From: Saksenaea vasiformis B4078
Taxonomy: Eukaryota; Mucoromycota; Mucoromycetes; Mucorales; Saksenaeaceae
Assembly: GCA_000697055.1 (NCBI GenBank)
Contig: JNDT01002356.1
Span: 1 to 64,000 of the forward strand
DNA length: 64,000 nucleotides
Direction: 5' to 3'
The notes below the pieces were generated by a model. That model was given only the letters and a program-made list of their open reading frames with translations. It ran no database searches and was not told the origin of the DNA. The position numbers and the translations under genes were made by a program. Within the stretch, counting starts at the first letter, position 1. Every line of letters begins with the position of its first letter. Positions 60,701 through 64,000 of the stretch are shown in pieces.

Positions 60701-63414
60701 AAGAAACGGGAGTCGTCTATACGGGAAATTATCTAGATCGTATGCTACTATTAGTAAACGTATACTGACAAATGTCAGGTGGAGGGTAAAACTATACAGG
60801 TTCCTCTCAATCTTCATCTAAAGTTAGTACAGCCAATATGTAATGCCACTCACTACTCAAACAATCCGAGATGAAGTACCTTAGATACATTTTCGAGTGG
60901 AAAAGTTGTAACATAAGCAAGTAAGACGTATAGTGACATTAACAAACCAGCGATATCTTTGAGATATCCTTAAGGATCGGTAACCAGACGAACGGTCCCA
61001 TCATCATCGCCTCCATAGTGTCCCTTCCACATCAGACTGCGCTCTCTCCGCTGACTCGTAACACTACCATAAAGAAGACATCGTTGACCCACCCAAAGTT
61101 CATAGTCGACGTTTGTAAAGCTTTCTTTTATGGGATAGCTAGAATGTAGTACTATGGAAGTTGGCGGCTGATTTACTGCAACATGCAGTGGTATTGGTAA
61201 AGCAGTTTGTAAGGCGCGCTGCCCATTTGAGGGTCCGAAATACAAAAACCTTGATATTTCTTTTGGGGGGTCTATCTTTATTGAAAGCAGATGTCTGTGC
61301 ACCGTTGTCGAATGTACAAAAAGAGAAATTGCTCAAGATGCCCCATTACCTAAAACGTAAGCGGTCTTTCAGTTCTTGTCGGGGTTATAGAAACCCGTGC
61401 TAACGTGTTGAGCTTCTAACTTTAATCCGGTGCACCCATAATGGAAACAAGAGACACCAGCAAGTATGATACAGCTCAAATGGATATAGTACGTTGCAGT
61501 GGAAAATACAACATCTGATTCTGTTGGCAATCTACCCTACGATTTCTACGGATACTCAAGCTGCTCTAACGTGATAAATCGTATTTCTCGTTGATCTCAT
61601 CAGAGGGGACAGAGAGTGATGGTGCTATTCCTTCTTTCCCTCTCCGGCAATGGAAAGAAATTGGCTCTTGTCAGCATCGGTAAGAAAAATAAGCGGTAAA
61701 AATACATCTCCTATTACCGCTCGCCTGCATAACGAATGATGTCTTGCTTTCTCTTCTATATGATCGTCTCTGCTTGCGCGCAAGATTTGAAAAGGTCCCG
61801 GTGCGTCCACTTAAAGGAATACCGCGTCAATAGCTTCACATGTTTTTCTATCCGCTTCGCAATCATCCGGCATTTCTGTTACACAAGATACAGTAGTTGG
61901 AGACAGTATACAAGAGTCTTTGTACAGCTACCAACGTTGATGCCGTCAGCGACCCATGTATTCCAACTACCATTCATACTGTGAGGATATCAACGTTTCC
62001 TGCACCACTTCCAAGCAATCATGCGTACATAGCACTTCGTTAGCAATTTGGACAACCTGAATATATTGCTCGTGATTTATATACTCACGTTCACCACAAA
62101 TCTGTAGACTATGTGTTCACCTAACATCTCTTCCACCGGCGGCCATCAACTCGCCGGGTTATAAGCAGCGTAATTAGTAATGGAAATGCCAAGGTTTAAA
62201 CAGAAGCCTCCGCTATGTACATTATATCATTCATACTCTCTACTACTTCGTGTACAGCCGTGACACCGACAGCGCGGTACTCAGAAGCATAAAGCCTATT
62301 CACGTTTTAGAACTGAGTTCCCGTGCCAGTTTTATGACAACCGAGAATTTTCTAAAATTCCATTATAGAGACGTAGTATGCTTAACTCCACGAACCAGTA
62401 GCGCCATTCACTACGACCCATGTAAATGCCCAGACATAGTCTCCTACACGGAGACTTGTAGAGGAAAACGAGACTTCACCGGAGCTTTAGGAGCTTCGTC
62501 AATGATCATTCATGGGAAGCTATCCGTTTCCCTAATAGTACTAGTCGCATACGCTGAGAAACATTTATGAGGGAGTAGAAAATTATCCCAATGGGCTCCT
62601 ATCATGACATTAAACTTGGGGTACTGACTAATAACGCTAAGTGCACGATTTCTAAGAAGGTCGGCTTGTTGCAGATTATTATCAAATCTGAAAGACTGTT
62701 CTCTGACTCTTCAACGTTAGGATTATAAGGTAAAACGTTTTTGGCATTCACATGCTTATGCACGCATATCATTTGCTGATCGTCCAATGCCATGCGTGTC
62801 GATACGTTTATACATTCGACAATGCATTGGCGAAATATTGGAGAATAAGTGCTACAAATGCACTTAGAAGTAGCTGTTTCTTTTGTTATCAACGTTGTCC
62901 TCTAAACTCTAAATTTATCTTCCTTTTGCGGGAAAACAAGCGCATTTAAGGAATTTGAATCTCTGTTGTCAGCCAGCAACACAGCGAAGTAGGTCTTCTC
63001 AATGCCTACAATACTTGTTTTATATTGGGGAGGTTTCTGATACCTTTTATACCGAAAGCGTCAATTTGCGTCAATCGGTTACCACTCGCGTTCCTATAGT
63101 GCATGTCTTAACGAAATAACAAAATTTTTGTGTATACCCAACCATAGATGTGAAGGCTGCCCTCGTTCAAATTAGGGATGAAACGCTGCTTTTGGAAAAG
63201 AATCTGCTTTTTCATCTATCTGGCTATTGACTATGGTAAACAAATCCGTAAGATGTTGTAATACTAGATGACAGGTTATCCGTTGCACATGTTATTAAAA
63301 ATCGCTGTTGAACTATGGTGGTAATTACCCAAAATTCTAATAGATTTACAGGAGACTAACAAAAGGAAGGCATCTCATACAAAGAGGGAATATACAGTGA
63401 AGAAAGTACCTTTT
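57723..63414. other. About 5.7 kb without a confidently supported gene
   Basis: AT-rich sequence follows the oxidase gene, with a likely 3' end signal (AATAAAACG at 57769). Short open frames (59111-59335, 59920-60150, 62250-62570 plus) carry no motif I recognise. One 110-codon minus frame at 60970-61302 is listed separately. Confidence 0.45.
60970..61302 (-). other. Unrecognised 110-codon open frame with protein-like composition
   Basis: The minus-strand frame contains NVDYELWVGQRCLLYGSV and RRERSLMWKGHYGGDDDG, which read like real protein sequence (Trp, Gly, Tyr in a balanced context). No start context, partner exon or domain could be identified, so it may be a fragment of a decayed gene. 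Confidence 0.3.
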
Positions 63415-63996
63415 CTATGCCTTTGGGGAACCAGACTCTTTCTCAGTGGGGTATTCTAATTCCTTTATTTCTTCTTCCACCTGCTGATTCCAGTCTGGCT
63501 CGGACACCTCAGCCTCGCTTTGAGGATCCGTACCTTGATTGTCCTCAGCACTAAACTGGCCGTTTTCCCAGCGTTCAGCCTGCAATTGGTGCTGCTCTTC
63601 GACCACTGCACTAACTTGATTGGAAATCAAGTCTTCTGCATGTTCGATTTCCTTCCCATCAACTGAAGGAGTGACATCTGTCGGTAAGTTGTCGAGTCCA
63701 GTCTCTTTGCGTCGGCGGAAAATATACCGCAATCCTCCATTCCCGACTGATAGTTCAGGTTCTTCTTTATCTTTTGCTTGGCGTCGACGCCAAGCCTTCA
63801 AACTTGGCACGCTACTTTCGTTTTTCTCGATATTCAGATTGACTTGTGACGACGACCTAGGCTTCACTGGCTCGACGAACCGAATGCCTTGCCCCTCTAA
63901 TGCAGATGAACTTCCTCGTCGTTCTTCGTTAGCAAAAACGTTGCGCGGTGTCACATCCGTTTTCGAAGTATCGTCCGGCAAAAAGTCCTCCTGCAT
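63415..63996 (-). CDS. Hypothetical acidic, low-complexity protein (probably continues beyond the right edge)
   Basis: 193 codons are open on the minus strand, with a Met at 63996 only 4 nt from the edge, so the true start may lie outside. The protein is rich in Glu, Ser, Gln and Arg, with basic patches (KAWRRRQAKDKEE; YIFRRRKE) and an acidic C-terminus (EEEIKELEYPTEKESGSP). No transmembrane segment, signal peptide or catalytic motif is visible. It could be a disordered host protein or the tail of a retroelement polyprotein; I cannot tell. Confidence 0.4.
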   Translation of the reverse strand: MQEDFLPDDTSKTDVTPRNVFANEERRGSSSALEGQGIRFVEPVKPRSSSQVNLNIEKNESSVPSLKAWRRRQAKDKEEPELSVGNGGLRYIFRRRKETGLDNLPTDVTPSVDGKEIEHAEDLISNQVSAVVEEQHQLQAERWENGQFSAEDNQGTDPQSEAEVSEPDWNQQVEEEIKELEYPTEKESGSPKA

Positions 63997-64000
63997 GGTA

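Overview
The window looks like genomic DNA of an early-diverging filamentous fungus, most likely Mucoromycota (Mucorales-like). Real genes are cut by many 45-65 nt introns with GTAAGT-like donors and CTAAC/CTAAT-type branch points. Recognisable products are fungal (RRP3-type helicase, AreA-type GATA factor with an N-terminal DUF1752-like block, dysferlin-domain peroxin-like protein). Between them lies decayed DNA-transposon material of kinds common in Mucorales (MULE, pogo, Fanzor). No database search was possible; all names come from reading the translations.

Layout. 0.3-3.1 kb: NOSIP homologue (+) converging on an RRP3/DDX47 helicase (-). 3.1-6.8 kb: transposon graveyard with a frameshifted MULE transposase, the C-terminal end of a Fanzor/TnpB-like nuclease, and a 662-bp pogo deletion derivative. 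7.2-14.5 kb: TRM3/TARBP1-type tRNA methyltransferase (+) converging on THOC7 (-). 14.6-19.1 kb: decayed DNA, including a second Fanzor-like remnant. 19.2-21.8 kb: a secreted protein (+) converging on a Pex30/dysferlin-domain membrane protein (-).

22.5-25.9 kb holds the main item: an apparently intact, 18-exon Fanzor gene (-) encoding about 838 aa, the eukaryotic relative of TnpB/Cas12. It has GVDPG (RuvC-I), YGDAD (RuvC-II position), DEYNTS plus CxxC, and WNRDVNAGRN (RuvC-III). A MULE transposase remnant lies directly upstream on the same strand (26.5-28.1 kb). The fragment pair at 3.7-6.1 kb has the same order and orientation.

31.1-32.9 kb: AreA/NIT2-like GATA factor (-). 35-46 kb: scattered copies of a ~300-bp repeat with conserved hairpins, a decayed USP-like cysteine protease, an SR-type RRM/zinc-knuckle splicing factor (39.2-41.0 kb, +), and a ~715-bp MITE with long inverted repeats. 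46.6-48.6 kb: single-pass membrane protein (-). 56.5-57.7 kb: intronless D-amino-acid-oxidase-family gene (+). 48.7-56.5 and 57.8-63.4 kb are essentially gene-free. An ORF runs to the right edge.

Functionally, the host genes at the left (NOSIP, RRP3, TRM3, THOC7) and the SR protein all belong to RNA processing. The rest of the window is dominated by mobile-element remains. Exon coordinates were derived by hand from splice signals and checked for frame closure where stated.
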